A stretch of 64,000 nucleotides of DNA, taken from NCBI GenBank assembly GCA_018873225.1, contig JAEILZ010000004.1:3348001-3412000 (forward strand), given 5' to 3'. The notes under the pieces are model-generated. The model saw nothing but the letters and a program-made list of their open reading frames with translations. It had not been told where the DNA came from and did no database searches. This DNA comes from [Phialemoniopsis] sp. UDSM-2020 (Eukaryota > Ascomycota > Sordariomycetes > Thyridiales > Thyridiaceae). This document shows positions 1 through 11,900 of the stretch, one piece after another; position 1 is the first letter of the stretch, and each line of letters opens with the position of its first letter. Both the position numbers and the translations under genes were made by a program.

Positions 1-357
1 GTCATGAGAGTCTGGACCATTGTAGAAACTGTCTAGGTTCTCGAAAGGCGGGATATATGAGTCCTGTCTGATTGCCGGGGATGCTTGGTCTGGTCTGTTC
101 TGGTCTGCCAACGCTGATTTAATCAGAGTACCAGTGGCTTCAAAGCCGATGGCCTCCGGGTTGCCAAGGTCAGAACCCTCCTTTTTCCGTAACTTGTTTA
201 CTCCTGGTACTTTGCGAAGGAAATCACGGCCAGATTTCTTGGGAGGGTCTCCCTGAAAGGGCTCACTCTCTCCTACCATATCCCCGTTATCGAATCCTCC
301 TACCTCCTCCGGCTTCTTTTTCTGCTCTCGGGAAAAGAGATTGTTGAGCCGTACCAT
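1..357 (-). CDS. Unknown protein, N-terminal part (runs off left edge)
   Basis: An open frame of 119 codons starts at an ATG at 357-355 and stays open to the window edge. The N-terminus reads MVRLNNLFSREQKKKPEE and is rich in Lys, Glu and Pro, with no signal peptide or membrane segment. I do not recognise the family. It is divergent from the Hsp70-like gene to the right, sharing about 600 bp of upstream sequence. The absence of stops and the clear ATG make a real gene likely, but the C-terminal part is outside the window. Confidence 0.5.
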   Translation of the reverse strand, partial: MVRLNNLFSREQKKKPEEVGGFDNGDMVGESEPFQGDPPKKSGRDFLRKVPGVNKLRKKEGSDLGNPEAIGFEATGTLIKSALADQNRPDQASPAIRQDSYIPPFENLDSFYNGPDSHD

Positions 358-965
358 GATGCTCGTTGATCTCCAGGACGGTGTGAAAAGCGGCGATCAG
401 TCGCAAATGCCAGAACTTTGCTGGCTTTTGGTGTTCGTATTTGATTTTCACATGTTTGCAAACAAGTGTCGAAACCTCTGCAGCTCAGTGAGATGGCGTT
501 AGTTCAGCCTCGCCATTCCATGACCGGGAAGGCAGTGAGAATTTCCGGGAGTCCCTTGTCGACGCACTTCAGCTTGCATGGTGGCGCTGCGACTCCCACA
601 TATCCGCGCCCCGAAGACACGCCAATATTGACCACACCCAATGATTCCAGCATTTTCTTGTTATCATTTCCCTAGGTAGGCATACGCGCGTGGGACTTTT
701 CAAGTTGCCGACCTGCAATGTGCTGCCGGGCGTGGCCTCTGCAGGCAAGGCCCCCCAGCAGCCCCTCTGAAGGTTAGATACACGTCTCCATGTTGATAAA
801 ACCACGCCATTGCCTGAGGCTTCGATTCTGTACATTGTCCCACCAAGAGTCCGGCAGGCTATCGTTCCAGGCTGAACCTCATATTATAGCTCTTGGCCTC
901 TCTGAAAGGAAGCGTCGCATTGCCTGTCCTAGATTGTCTGGTTCTGGCACGTCCTCGCCTTCATC
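358..965. other. Divergent intergenic region
   Basis: About 600 bp lie between two divergently oriented starts. I see no gene or repeat here; it probably carries both promoters. Confidence 0.4.
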
Positions 966-3315
966 ATGTCAGCTCGGACTCGGTTCATCATTGCCATTGA
1001 CTATGGCACTACGTACACAGGTGAGGGAACATGTTGCTCCCTTTGTCGCTTTCCCTGACCTGGGAGTCTAGGTGCCGCATGGGCAATTACCACGGGCAAT
1101 CCGCTGGAAGCCGAGGTGCACGTCGTGATGAACTGGCCATTAGGAAACGACCCCAAGGTACCATCAGTCTACACCTATTCAGAGGCAAACGGATACCTCT
1201 GGGGGTTCGGAGTTCAGGACAATGCCTACGTTCAAAAGCTCACGAAGATGGACCTGGAGCCTCCCACTCCCGAAAAGGCCATGAAGGATCTGTCCGACAG
1301 CATCTATGAGGCTCATGTGCTCCAGTACCAACGACGGAATGGTCAAACCCCCGAGATCCCTCCTCACCTGACCAAAACGCCTCTGGACATCATGACAGAC
1401 TATCTGACAGAGGTAGCGGCGATTGTTCGCGCCGACATTGTGGGCCACCGTGACGAGATCCTTCTTGAGCAACATCCCATTGACCTGATCATCACTCACC
1501 CTGGAGTACGTACTACACCAGCTACACGCAAATCTACGAAATATGTTCGCTTACAAATGATAGAAATGGGACCCTCGGGCACAGAACTATACCTTTCGAG
1601 CAAGTTACAAGGCTTTCGAAAAGATATTCCCTAGCATGATCTCGACAGGTGGATCCATAAGGCTGGCCACCGAGCCAGAGGCTTGTGCTCAATACACCAG
1701 ACAGACTGCAGTGATGAATCACTTGCGCATAAACGACTGCTTTATCGTTGTCGATGCCGGAGGTGGCACTGTTGTGAGTAAATGCAATGATCTGAATATC
1801 AGACGTGACGATGCTAACGGCTTGGCAGGACCTTGTCTCATACATTGTCAATGATATCAACCCTGACTTCGTTATTGAGAAGGTCACAGAAGTTTCAAGT
1901 GAGTACTGTCTTATACTTGTCAAATGGCAGGATTCACTCACCATGCATCCCAGGCAACGCATGCGGAGCCACTTGCGTAGACAAGTACTTTACCACCGAT
2001 TTCCTACAGGCCAAGCTGACCGAAGGGGATTATGCGAAAGTACATCACAGCCCTGGTAATGCCAATGAGCAATATCTCAACAAGGAATTTCTTCGTGTCA
2101 AGCATCTCTTTGCCGGTCGACCCGGACCAGATGAGCGAGTGGAGCCGCATGGAATACAGCTTCCAGTAGGCATCGGCGATGAAGATGATCCCCGTCGAGG
2201 CATCAGGGGTGGAACAATCGGAATACCATGGTGAGTGTCTTTCAGACCAATTGCATTTGAAATTTCACTAATGCCTTTGATACAGGGATGCCATGGAAAA
2301 CATGTTTGAGGAATCAGTCAAGGGCACCACTGATCTCATCGCCCAGCAGCTTTCGCAGCTATCGCTACAAGGTCGGACTGCCAAGGTACGCAATATGATA
2401 ACAATGTTAATGAAGTACGACAACTAATATAATCATGTCCTCTTCAGTACGTGTTCCTGTCGGGCGGCTTCTCGAGCAGCAAGTATCTGCAAAAACGCGT
2501 CGAACGGATGGCGCGTGGTCGAGGTTTGACTGTTCTTCAAGGCGATGACAAGTAAGTTCAAATTAGACTCGGTAATCCTCCCTGTTTGCATGTCAGTACC
2601 AACACACTGCACACAGATGGACCGCGGTGGCGAGAGGAGCGGTCATCATCGGTCTTGGCCTCGGCGGCCGCATACCTGCTCCATGCATAAAGTGCCCGCT
2701 GAACATCGGCATCATCGTCGCCGACAAGTTTGCCGTCTACAAGCATCGTGACGACCAGCTGTACGAAGATACATTCGACGAGTCGCAGAGGGCCAAGGAC
2801 AACGTCCACTGGATCGTGAATATGGGAGACCTCATCACTCCAGACGATGACGGCGGCCTTCACAAAAGTATCAAGCTTGTGAGGAAGCTTGTCAAAACCG
2901 CCAACATGAACGGCGTCGTGACCATCGTTACGTCCAGTCGAGAGTGGCCGCTGGAACCTCCGCCTTGCCTGCAGGAGAACCGTGAGTTGCCAAGACAAAT
3001 CAGACGCCCAATCTTCAGAACGACTAACAACATTGTTTCTCTGACGCAGATCCGCGCGACCAGCACCCGCTGAATTACAATGCCGAAGCTATCAGCAAAT
3101 TACCCCACATGCAGCAGGCAGAGATCACAAAGAAGCGCTTGAATGAGCATAGGCGGACCGTATACTACACGGTAGACATGCAGCTCGACATATCAGTCAC
3201 CCAGTCAAGAGGAATCGAGGTAGAATTGTCGTGCGGCAAGACCTGGGATATCAATGGCTACGAGGTGTTCAAGGGACTGCGGTTGGGAAACGTTTCCATT
3301 CCCTTGCCAGCATAA
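966..3315 (+). CDS. Hsp70-like (HSPA12-type) ATPase
   Basis: Nine exons: 966-1020, 1072-1505, 1585-1773, 1829-1898, 1954-2230, 2286-2385, 2448-2551, 2617-2981 and 3050-3315. They give a protein of about 619 residues. It shows the actin/Hsp70 ATPase signature in order: IDYGTTYTG near residue 11 (phosphate 1), FIVVDAGGGTVD in the middle (phosphate 2) and YVFLSGGFSSSKYL (adenosine site). The C-terminal part is unlike the substrate-binding domain of classical Hsp70, which fits the divergent HSPA12-like group that is expanded in filamentous fungi. Substrates of that group are largely unknown and a cytosolic location is likely. The many small introns all keep frame, so the gene looks intact. It is followed by about 1 kb without genes. 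Confidence 0.88.
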
Positions 3316-4285
3316 TTAGTAGCTATGACCTTGGGGATGTGGTAGCAAGTGGCTGACAGATTAATTGACAATTCTCCTCATAGAGTTAGTACCCCAGGCA
3401 TTAACTGATGAATATGGTTATCCCACTACCTAAACAAACATGAATGGACCATCTAATTCGATAGTAATGTGGGTGAATATTGATGAAAAGCTGTCTACCT
3501 TTCTGACACCCACAAGGGTAGCAAATAGTCATGTGAATAATAACATTGTGATGCACGGATTAAGAAAAAGAAGAAGAAAAAGGGGGGGCGTTCTAGCATG
3601 ATTGCGAAGGCCAGACCCAGTGACCACTGAATGTGTCGAGCAGCTCTGAACAGCGGTTGAGCCTCATCATGTCCGGACTTTAGATCAGCGGGAGGGGTGC
3701 TTCCAGAGACACGTCCGGCTTCTGCCACTGTCCCTGGGCGAAGTGAGGTGGGCGCAAGTCGGGCGCGTTCTCTGCCACTCGTACCATTGTCATTGGTTGC
3801 AAGAGTGGGAAGTATTCCTTTGTACCGACCAGGGTCCCTTCAGCTTGCAGAATTAGAACAAGGCTGTCACCGAAAATGGGCTCATCAGTCTGCGGCTCAT
3901 GCAGGTGACGACCGCACATACGACTAATCTTAACTCGAAGCGCGCGCTGTGGTCAATACGAGTGATTGAGGACGATATCACTTTCTAGGGCCTAGAGGAA
4001 AAATATTGATCAGCCTAGCTGAACGCCATGAGTCGAATGTGGCAAGCCCGAACGAGCAAATGCAGGACTGCCTGGCAAGGGGCATGATCCGGATGACCGA
4101 AGCCCTGAAGAGAGACACCCTGTGCCGAGTCAGGCAGCCTGGTCATGAAGGTGTCTGTGGCTTCACTGGCCTTAGCCCGTTCGAACTCGCCCTGGATCCG
4201 CGTCGCAGCTCCCACGTCCCTTGGATGCTTCCTCCATTGCTTTCCAAACCATCGTTCTTTGACAGTCTAGGAAGGTTTCTTGATC
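3316..4285. other. Intergenic region
   Basis: No gene is supported here. There is a short purine-rich tract near 3560-3590. Small open frames on both strands lack family features. Confidence 0.4.
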
Positions 4286-5152
4286 ATGGAGTCCTGGAAA
4301 GGAGAAAACATCTGGACACGGAATTGGTTGAATTGGACACACCTCCTAAACCAGACCACAGCTGAATGGGGAGTCGGGCCGTTCCCAGCAAATCTCATTG
4401 CAATCCCGACCTCACTTGATGATGGAGACTACGGGCTCGGCTCTGGCGATCTAGTCATTGAAAACGCATCGATCGCCGAGGTCGGCTCCCGTGACGTCGA
4501 AAAGATCATCTTTGGCGTCACGGCCGGCGCAGTGATCATGTTTGCCATTATCTGGCTCTACATGAACCGTCGCGATATCAAAGCGCTGCTCAAGGATGTC
4601 TGGTTCTTCATGACAGGCAGCCCTCCACCCAATGCCCAACACAACGGAGATACAGCGAATGGGAGACCAGGCAGCTCGCGAAGCAGAGCGACCAGCGACA
4701 CAGTGCAGATGTCGACTCTTGGCAATCTCGAAGACGGCACACGGCAGCTCGCTGATGACGATGAGTTTCACGAGGACATGGAGAAGTTCTACTATCCTAC
4801 TATCGTCTCCAAGCTTGAGGTCTACGAGAAGGATATACGGGCCGACGGGCTCGACGGCGAGGACATCGAGAAGGTGTCGGACCTGATGCGGCAAAAGTTC
4901 AGGTACGACACGGCCATCTGGAGCCACAGGAATACTGTGGGGAGGTCCCAATCGCGCACAAATGTGATGCAAAGCAATAGCACGGCTGTTCTAGCCGATG
5001 TGCGAAAGGTCACGGGGACTTGGTGTCAGCACGCGTCGTCCCTGGGTTTGAGCGAGGAGGCGACAAGGCTCCTGGACGAGATCAAACAATCCTTGAACAA
5101 CGGTCAATCCCAGCCCAACCCCCGGGCTCAACAACCGGGACGACAACAGTGA
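4286..5152 (+). CDS. Single-pass membrane protein, unknown function
   Basis: A 288-residue intronless frame starts at ATG 4286; a TTG six bases upstream is not a credible fungal start. There is no clear N-terminal signal peptide. One hydrophobic segment, IIFGVTAGAVIMFAIIWLYM, lies around residues 76-95 and is followed by a basic stretch (MNRRDIK), so the C-terminal two thirds are probably cytosolic. That part is polar, with a Ser/Arg-rich stretch and acidic helices, and ends in a Gln/Pro-rich tail. NWT, NQT and NAS sequons occur before the membrane segment, which agrees with an outside N-terminus. I do not recognise the family. Confidence 0.6.
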   Translation: MESWKGENIWTRNWLNWTHLLNQTTAEWGVGPFPANLIAIPTSLDDGDYGLGSGDLVIENASIAEVGSRDVEKIIFGVTAGAVIMFAIIWLYMNRRDIKALLKDVWFFMTGSPPPNAQHNGDTANGRPGSSRSRATSDTVQMSTLGNLEDGTRQLADDDEFHEDMEKFYYPTIVSKLEVYEKDIRADGLDGEDIEKVSDLMRQKFRYDTAIWSHRNTVGRSQSRTNVMQSNSTAVLADVRKVTGTWCQHASSLGLSEEATRLLDEIKQSLNNGQSQPNPRAQQPGRQQ

Positions 5153-5299
5153 AGATGGATACGTTGGAGGAGGGCTGGGCAATAGGGGTGCCCTCTTTAA
5201 CATGTCAATTGGTAGTCTTATGATATTTGAAAACTTATTTGATGCTGCAAGAACCGTTTTATCCTCGCCAGATCCCATAATGAACGAGTCATAGCCTTT

Positions 5300-7142
5300 T
5301 CAGACCAACACGACATCCTCGCCCACCCTTCCCTCCATCCCCTCGCCGTCCATACACTGATCCAAGTAACAGTCCCCAACAAGCCTATGCCGCCTTTCCT
5401 GCCCATCTACCGGGCGAAGCACAAACGGCGTCTGGCCCCCGTACAGAACCCACACCTCATCACCACTCTGTACGCCCTCATATCCAATCCCCAGGCAGTT
5501 TCTTGCTGTGACGAACATACGCATCCCATGCGTCGCCACCATCATAGACTCGAGGAACTCATTGCTCAGCCCCTCCCCAGCACCGCCGTCCTCGCTCAGC
5601 GCACCCGCTACGGCCGCGAGGTACCCTTCCAAATCCTCGTCGGTGCACCGGCGCCATCCCATCAGAGTCGCCATGACTGCGTCGCCGATCAACGTCCTCC
5701 AAAACGGTATTTGCCCCCGCAGCCCCGCGAGAGACGACACGCGCTTCAGCCCCGCGACGGCAAGCCACTCGTCCATCAGTCCCGTCGTCAGCAGGACATG
5801 CATGTTCCCCACCGCGCTCGCGACCCTGTCGACGACGTCGACGCGGACACCCTTGCACTCGAGCCTCTCATGGTCCCACGCCGCCACGTCCAAGACGGTG
5901 CCTCCGGCCGCGGCGTACACCTCTTGCCGGGCGAGCCGTTTCTCCTCGCACCACGCCCCCTCCCTGCTCGGCGTCTGGCTCCAGTCCCTGACCCACGACG
6001 GCAGGCCTCCTTGTCCCGCCCCGAACCCCCGGCCCGTCATCCAGCGAAGGCTCGCCGGCCGCTGGCGCAGGATCGCGGCCGTCGCGTCGGCGAAGATGTC
6101 CGCCGGCGACTTGGCGTAGTCCAGCCCGATGCTGTCGCGCGTGGCCGCGTCCACGAGCCCAAGGAGGCCGTAGATCTTGTCGCGCGCGTCCGAGCACCGC
6201 TTGTAGCTGTACACGCGCAGCAGGGTGTCGAGGTTGCAGTCGGCCTTGCCGGCGGAGAGCGCATCCTCAAAGTGCCAGTACTTCTCCGGCAGGATCCCCG
6301 CGGCTCTGGCGCAGCACGTCGTGACGTGGCGGCGCCAGTTGACGGAGCTGCGGACGAGCTCGGCCCAGGGGTACGACCAGAGGCCAAGTACCAATGTGGC
6401 CCGAGGCGCTAGTAGGACCTCCTGGACTGTCCAAAGCCGCATCCACCAGGCCGTATCTCGGGTGGTGGCGAATCTCTGGAAGAGGCGGTCGAAAGCGTCA
6501 TTGTCAGCAAAGCTCAGAACAGTGCCGTCCTCTGCAATGCGGAATCCAGGCAAGTGGTATAGATGCCTATCCTGGGTGAAATGATCGCTGAGCGCGAACG
6601 GATCACCTGGCCCTGCAGCGTATCAGCTCGGTATCTACTCTCTGTCCGACTCAGTTACACTCACCAAGAACAGCATCCGTATCCTCCGTTGAGGTCTCAG
6701 TAGGCGCCGACGATTGCTGCTCGGCTACAACTGACGCAGGCGCGCCGAGCCAGATATAAGCCCGTGAACACGCGCTATAGATATCGCCCATGATCCGTAC
6801 TTGGTCAGACCGCTCGGCAAGATTCTCTTGGTCTATGCAGACAGCATCGATCCACAGCGTTAGAGGGCTGTCTGCCCTGCGGAGGTGTATCAGCGCTGAG
6901 TGTAGATTTGTCGTGATCTGAGACGTCCTTCCGTCAATTAACAAGTGGCAACAACGCACTTGCGATCCCCATGCATACGACAGGGCCTCGTAGTGAGGCG
7001 ACGATTCCAAAGAATACTTCTCTAGGGTGCTTTCGAGCATCGCGTCCCCAGTCCCGGGGAGCAGAGTGAGGAGACGCAGCTCGCGGCTCGAATCAAGCAT
7101 CGGCTCGTAAACGAACCCGCCGTTGGCTTCATGATTCGCCAT
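5300..7142 (-). CDS. HET-domain (heterokaryon incompatibility) protein
   Basis: Two exons, 7142-6665 and 6612-5300, are separated by a 52-bp intron (GTGAGT to CTGCAG) and give about 596 residues. The HET domain is in the first third: YEALSYAWG, then NLHSALIHLR, then LWIDAVCIDQEN followed by RSDQVRIMGDIYSAC and AYIWLG. After the intron come WWMRLWTVQEVLLAP and further conserved HET-family sequence. HET proteins act in allorecognition, where incompatible alleles trigger cell death; many paralogues have no assigned role. The start MANHEANGG is chosen because the upstream in-frame extension has no ATG. The 3' end is 147 bp from the membrane-protein gene, so the two genes converge. Confidence 0.9.
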
Positions 7143-7904
7143 AATGCAAAAAAGATCAAATAGAACCGGGTAGTATCTCAATCAAACTTACGAGTCGAGC
7201 AGGTGCAAAGCCCGAGCCCATTGCTGTCAGGCGCGAGAGCCTCAAAATGAGCGCTCGCAACGTGACAGCGCTGTGCGCTGTGGCTGCAAAAGCGAACTGT
7301 GATTTGCGAGGCTGCTCGAACAGTATTGATCCTCGCATGACACCCTCTAATTCTTATCTTGTGCCGTGACTGGTTCATGTCCATGGCTGCCTTGATTTTC
7401 ACACCATCAGGGAAACATTCATTTGCTTCTACGATGTTTTGCTTCAGCATTGCGCAGAGAAAAGCAGATGAAGTACACAACCACGAATGTCCGTTGGGTG
7501 CTTTGATTGTCAAGGAATTGCCGTGGAAAATTAACGACAATGGCAATGGCGTTACGATATCCGTGACCTGCCCACAGCATCTTTGTCTGCACAGCCCTTC
7601 GCAATTGCAAATCCACCCCCACGGCTCCCGGCGACTTGCTTGCCCCACTTTGCCGCCACCGTCAACCGCCGGAGCTCCATTTTTTATTTTCGTCACCATC
7701 TCCATCTCCAAAGCCGAGGGCGATTCTTCCTGTTGATGACTCTACTAATTCTCCAGTCCCATACTCCAGCGCAAGAACAGATCGCGACACACGACTCACC
7801 TCCATTTCACAATCTGATTGGAGAGTCTATCATTCTACCCGTTCCCAAATATTTCTGCGGAGAGCCCACCTTCCTACATACCCTCTCGAGACATCTCGCC
7901 CAAG
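7143..7904. other. Divergent promoter region between HET gene and SDHAF4 gene
   Basis: An open frame of about 177 codons on the minus strand (7178-7711) has no recognisable domain and sits where the promoters should be. I see no other structure. Confidence 0.35.
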
Positions 7905-8357
7905 ATGCACCGTCTCCAACGCACAACACTCCCCATCCTCCGCCGCCTCCGCGCGCCTCCCCCAGCAGCCACCCCCTTCCAGGCCAGGCTCTCATCATCC
8001 TTCCAGTCCGGCCCTTCCCCGCCGCGCCTCCCCGCCGACCAACAAGCAGAGTTCGAGCGCCTGCAGCGCGCATCCGCCGAGCGCCTCGGCATCGTCGACG
8101 ACGTCCCTCCCACCCCTTCCACCTCCACAACCACCGCAGCGACATCTACCTCGCGGCACACCAGCACGCCAGACACAACCGCGACGGCGGCGCAAGCAGC
8201 GACGCAGTCCAACGAGGGCGTGTGGCGCGGCGCGCCGCCCGAGTTTGACGGCGACACGAACCCCAAGACGGGCGAGGTCGGCGGGCCCAAGAACGAGCCG
8301 CTGCGGTGGGGCAGTGCCGGGGACTGGAGCTATAACGGGCGGGTTACGGATTTCTAG
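7905..8357 (+). CDS. SDH8: Succinate dehydrogenase assembly factor 4 (Sdh8-like), mitochondrial
   Basis: An intronless frame of 150 residues. The C-terminus has the signature of the SDHAF4 family (DUF1674): GGPKNEPLRWG, then GDWSYNGRVTDF at the very end. The N-terminus (MHRLQRTTLPILRRLRA) is Arg-rich and lacks acidic residues, as expected of a mitochondrial presequence. The middle is a low-complexity Ser/Thr/Pro/Ala linker. In yeast, Sdh8 binds the flavinylated Sdh1 subunit and protects assembly of complex II. The start is the ATG that places the presequence at the N-terminus; the longer upstream frame has no ATG. The gene converges with Rxt3. Confidence 0.9.
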   Translation: MHRLQRTTLPILRRLRAPPPAATPFQARLSSSFQSGPSPPRLPADQQAEFERLQRASAERLGIVDDVPPTPSTSTTTAATSTSRHTSTPDTTATAAQAATQSNEGVWRGAPPEFDGDTNPKTGEVGGPKNEPLRWGSAGDWSYNGRVTDF

Positions 8358-8921
8358 ACGTGGTGCAGACACAGGATAGAGAGGGATGAGAGGTGGTGTA
8401 AGATATGAGAGCGTGCAGGTCCGAGATGGCGCGGAAGAGCTCGGATGCATCGCGTGAGACAGAAAGGGCATCGTGTAAGCATCAAAGCGGTCTGTAAGAG
8501 TAGGAACACCCGCGGATAAGGTATGGGCAGGGTGTTGGACATTTGGTCATTGCGCTCTACGGTAGTGCGGCGAGATCTGTTTGATGTTGCCGATGCGCAG
8601 CATCTAGATTTCGAGATTAGTGTACATCAACAAAGGAATCATTTGTACAACACACATAACACTTAAAGATCTTTGACATGCCATTATCAAGTATTCTCAT
8701 TAACCCATAATCAACCTATTCTCGACAACTCTGTATGTCCTACATCTGCGCTTGCGAACACAATCAACCACTCGATGCCACTTCCTTTCAACGTCCATCC
8801 CGGCCAAGAAAAAGAGGCTCGCTTCTTCCTCCCTGTGAGAACATGGTACGGCATGGTATCAAACAACGTAAATCAAAGCAGGAACTTTGGTCATCATAAT
8901 AGAAACAACAACCGTCCACGA
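8358..8921. other. Convergent 3' intergenic region
   Basis: Convergent 3' ends flank this stretch. It holds the probable 3' UTRs and I see nothing else. Confidence 0.4.
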
Positions 8922-11900
8922 CTACTGTTCCATGTTGACATCCTGCTGCTCTTCCGGCTTCTTATCTTCAGCAGCGGGAGCATCTTTCGCAGGATCCTCG
9001 GTGGTCTCAGTTGCCGTGGCGGTTGTAGAGGGCTCGTCCCCCTTCGCCTTTTCGCTCTGGGCCTCGTCCTTGTCCGTTGTAGCGACACCAGCATCCGGCT
9101 CCTGTGCCTTCTCGTCAGGCTGGTCTTTCTGCTCTGCATCGGTCGGTTTCGTCTCCGCATCCTCAGCAGGCTCGGGCTTCTCCTCGGAAGACTTTTCAGG
9201 CTCCTTGTCGACAGAATCTTTGGCCTTGACCTTCTCCTTCTCCGGCTCAGGCGACTTCCCAGCCGGCTCCACGGCGGGAGCAGAAGGAGATTGTGCCTTC
9301 CTTTCCGCCTGAGCCGCAGCGCCGTCAAGCGGCCTGTTCTCCTTGTCGCCCTCGCTTCCTTCCCTCTGTGCCTCCTTCCATCGGTCTCCTTTGTCCTCTC
9401 CACTGGGCGCAGGTCGCTTCTTCGGGTTCGGCCGCACGAGCACGCTGCGTGCATCGACTACATCCGCAAACCGACCTGGGTCGACATCCCTAGAAATCTC
9501 GACCTCTCGAAGCGCAAGGCGCATCCGTGCTCGCCGCTCCTTGCCCCTGAGACGAGACTGCGCGCCAGCGCCATTCGTCACCCACCGGATGCCCATCACC
9601 ATGAAGCTCAAGCCGTCGTGCGTCTTGTGGTAGGGATCTCTGCCTTGGGTGCTTCCCCACTCGCGGCTGCGCAGGCCGAAACGCGTCGTCGAAGAGTACT
9701 TGTCGAGCACGGGGAGGATTAGGAGCGTGACATGGAGGTCCTTGTCGACGGGAATGGGAGTCGGGCCGGTCTTGGGCGGCTCGGTCAGCACCTCGGGAAT
9801 GGGCTGCTGCTCGTGGTGATTATTCTTCTTGCCGTTGCCATTAGCACGCTGATAGTCCACGTCATCAAGGCCCAGCATATCGACGTCCACATCTTCCGAC
9901 CATTCGCCCCTTATCCATCCTGCATGTATGCACGCCGCAATGACGTCCGAGTCATCGGTATATACATCGGTGCCCCAGACCGCCCTACGCTCCGTGATCT
10001 CTTCCCGTGCGGCGGCCGTAAGGTGGATCTTGCTGATCTTGACGGTCAGAGTGCAGTTCTCCTTGCCCTTGATCAGGTCCCAAGGAAGCGGCTTCGGGGT
10101 CGTCTTATAGGGGTACCGCGGTGGCCTGCCGGTCTTGGGGTCACAGTGACGCGCTGCCTTGAGCCTAGCCTCGTAGAGGCAGTCGCCCAGGTGGTGGCGA
10201 GGCTTGTTGGCTACGCTGTCAATCACAGCCCTCGAGCTAATCGTGAGCTTTGGTACGGGCATAACCGGTGGAGGCTGCGGCACAGGTGCTTTCGTCTGTG
10301 GTGTCGAGCGGGGGGCAGCATGATGATGGTGGTGATGGTGTGCTGGCACGGCATCCTTGCCAAAGCCCGTGGGCGAGGGAATCGGCGTCGAGCCCTTGAC
10401 GTTCTTGAACGGCGTTAGGCCAGGGGAGGAGGTCTGTTCGGCATGATGGTGATGGTGGTGGTGATGGCTACTGGATAAGTTAGCGTGAGCTCGCAATGTG
10501 TTTGCCAAATTGTTAACATACTGATGGTGATGGTGAGCATGAGCATGAGTTTTGTTGCGCTTCGTGCGACCACCAACGGGTGTGAGTCTGCCCGTGCTGT
10601 CATCATCGCCCTTGCCATCCTCCTCCTTGAGCTTCCTTCTCTTGCCCCGGCCGTTCGCGGGTTTGCCATTCGTCTCCGGAGCCACGTCCTGAGGAGGCCC
10701 TTCGCCTTCGTCCCTACGAGCACCTCCTGCAGCAAAAGGGAGTTGAGCCCCGGTAGCCACTGGACTAGAGAGACCCATGCCAACACCGCTTCCTATACCG
10801 GCAAACATGCGGCCAAACTCGCTCTTGATACCTGGCTCGCCAGCTGGACCCGAAATCTGGGGCTGGGCACCTTGAACGGCCTGTGGCAGTGGGGAAATGC
10901 GGCCTTTCCTGTTCATCTCCTGGATGCCCAGAAGTCGGTTGGGCTGGCCTGGCTGGGCCGGACCTTCCTCCATCGGCCTAGATCGCGACGCATCATACAA
11001 GGATGAAGCTGCATTGTAAGCGACAGACGGCGGAGGCGGTGCGTCGTCTAACGGACGGCCTCGTGGTGGTTGTTGATGCTGGGGTGGTAGACCGTAGCGC
11101 TGGCGCTCCGGCGAATCGTACGGCTGGACTGGGGGAGGACCCGAGGGAGGCATACTCTGATGCGGTGGCGGCGGGCCGCTAGGAGGGTATCGGTCGGCCG
11201 GAGGATGTGAGTAAGGAGCGGGGCCAGGATAACTCGGCGCAGAGGAAGGAGGGTAGTCAGGCTGACGAGGGTGTGGGCCGGCAGGATCGTAAGGTCTCGA
11301 ATGCTCGTACGGCGGACGGGCCCACGAGCCCTGCTCTCGCTCGTTCCGGGGAGGATATGGCGGTGGCTGACCACGTTGGAGATAGTCGGGTTGCTGCTGG
11401 TGCATGCCGTGCGGCGGACGGTTCGACTCGCCGCCAGACATGGCGCGGTCCCTGCGATCCCTCTCGCGCAACTCGAAATCGCGCTCCTGGCGCTCGCGTT
11501 CTGTCATGAAGCGCGGATCCTCGTACTTCAGTACCCGACCCGGTCGCTCAGGGTTGTATTCTGCCGAGGGCGGATATTCTTCTCTCCTCCCATATATGCC
11601 CTCGGGAGGGCCAGGGCGGCCCATATCGACGTGTCTTGGGGGAGGAGGGCCGCTGGTGAACGACTTGGGCTGGCTATTGGGTCGCGGTGGCATCGATGCG
11701 CCCATTCTTGCCTGCTGTTCCCTCGCCTGATCCGCGGCGCTCATGGGTGGCGGTCCACGCTGGCCATAGGCCTGTGGTGTACCGTACCTCTGCACCTCGG
11801 GCGTACCGTACATGCCTTGCTGCGGCGATGCGGCGTTGCCCCCGGCACGTGGATCTCTCGCGTCGTACGGTCGTTGATGATCGGGGGTCTGAGGTCGGCG

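Noticed and set aside
5387..6412. 341-codon plus-strand open frame
   Set aside because: It lies opposite the HET-domain exon, has Arg/Pro/Gly-rich composition and shows no motifs.
7178..7711. 177-codon minus-strand frame upstream of the HET gene
   Set aside because: No domain; it occupies the divergent promoter and cannot be joined to the HET frame.
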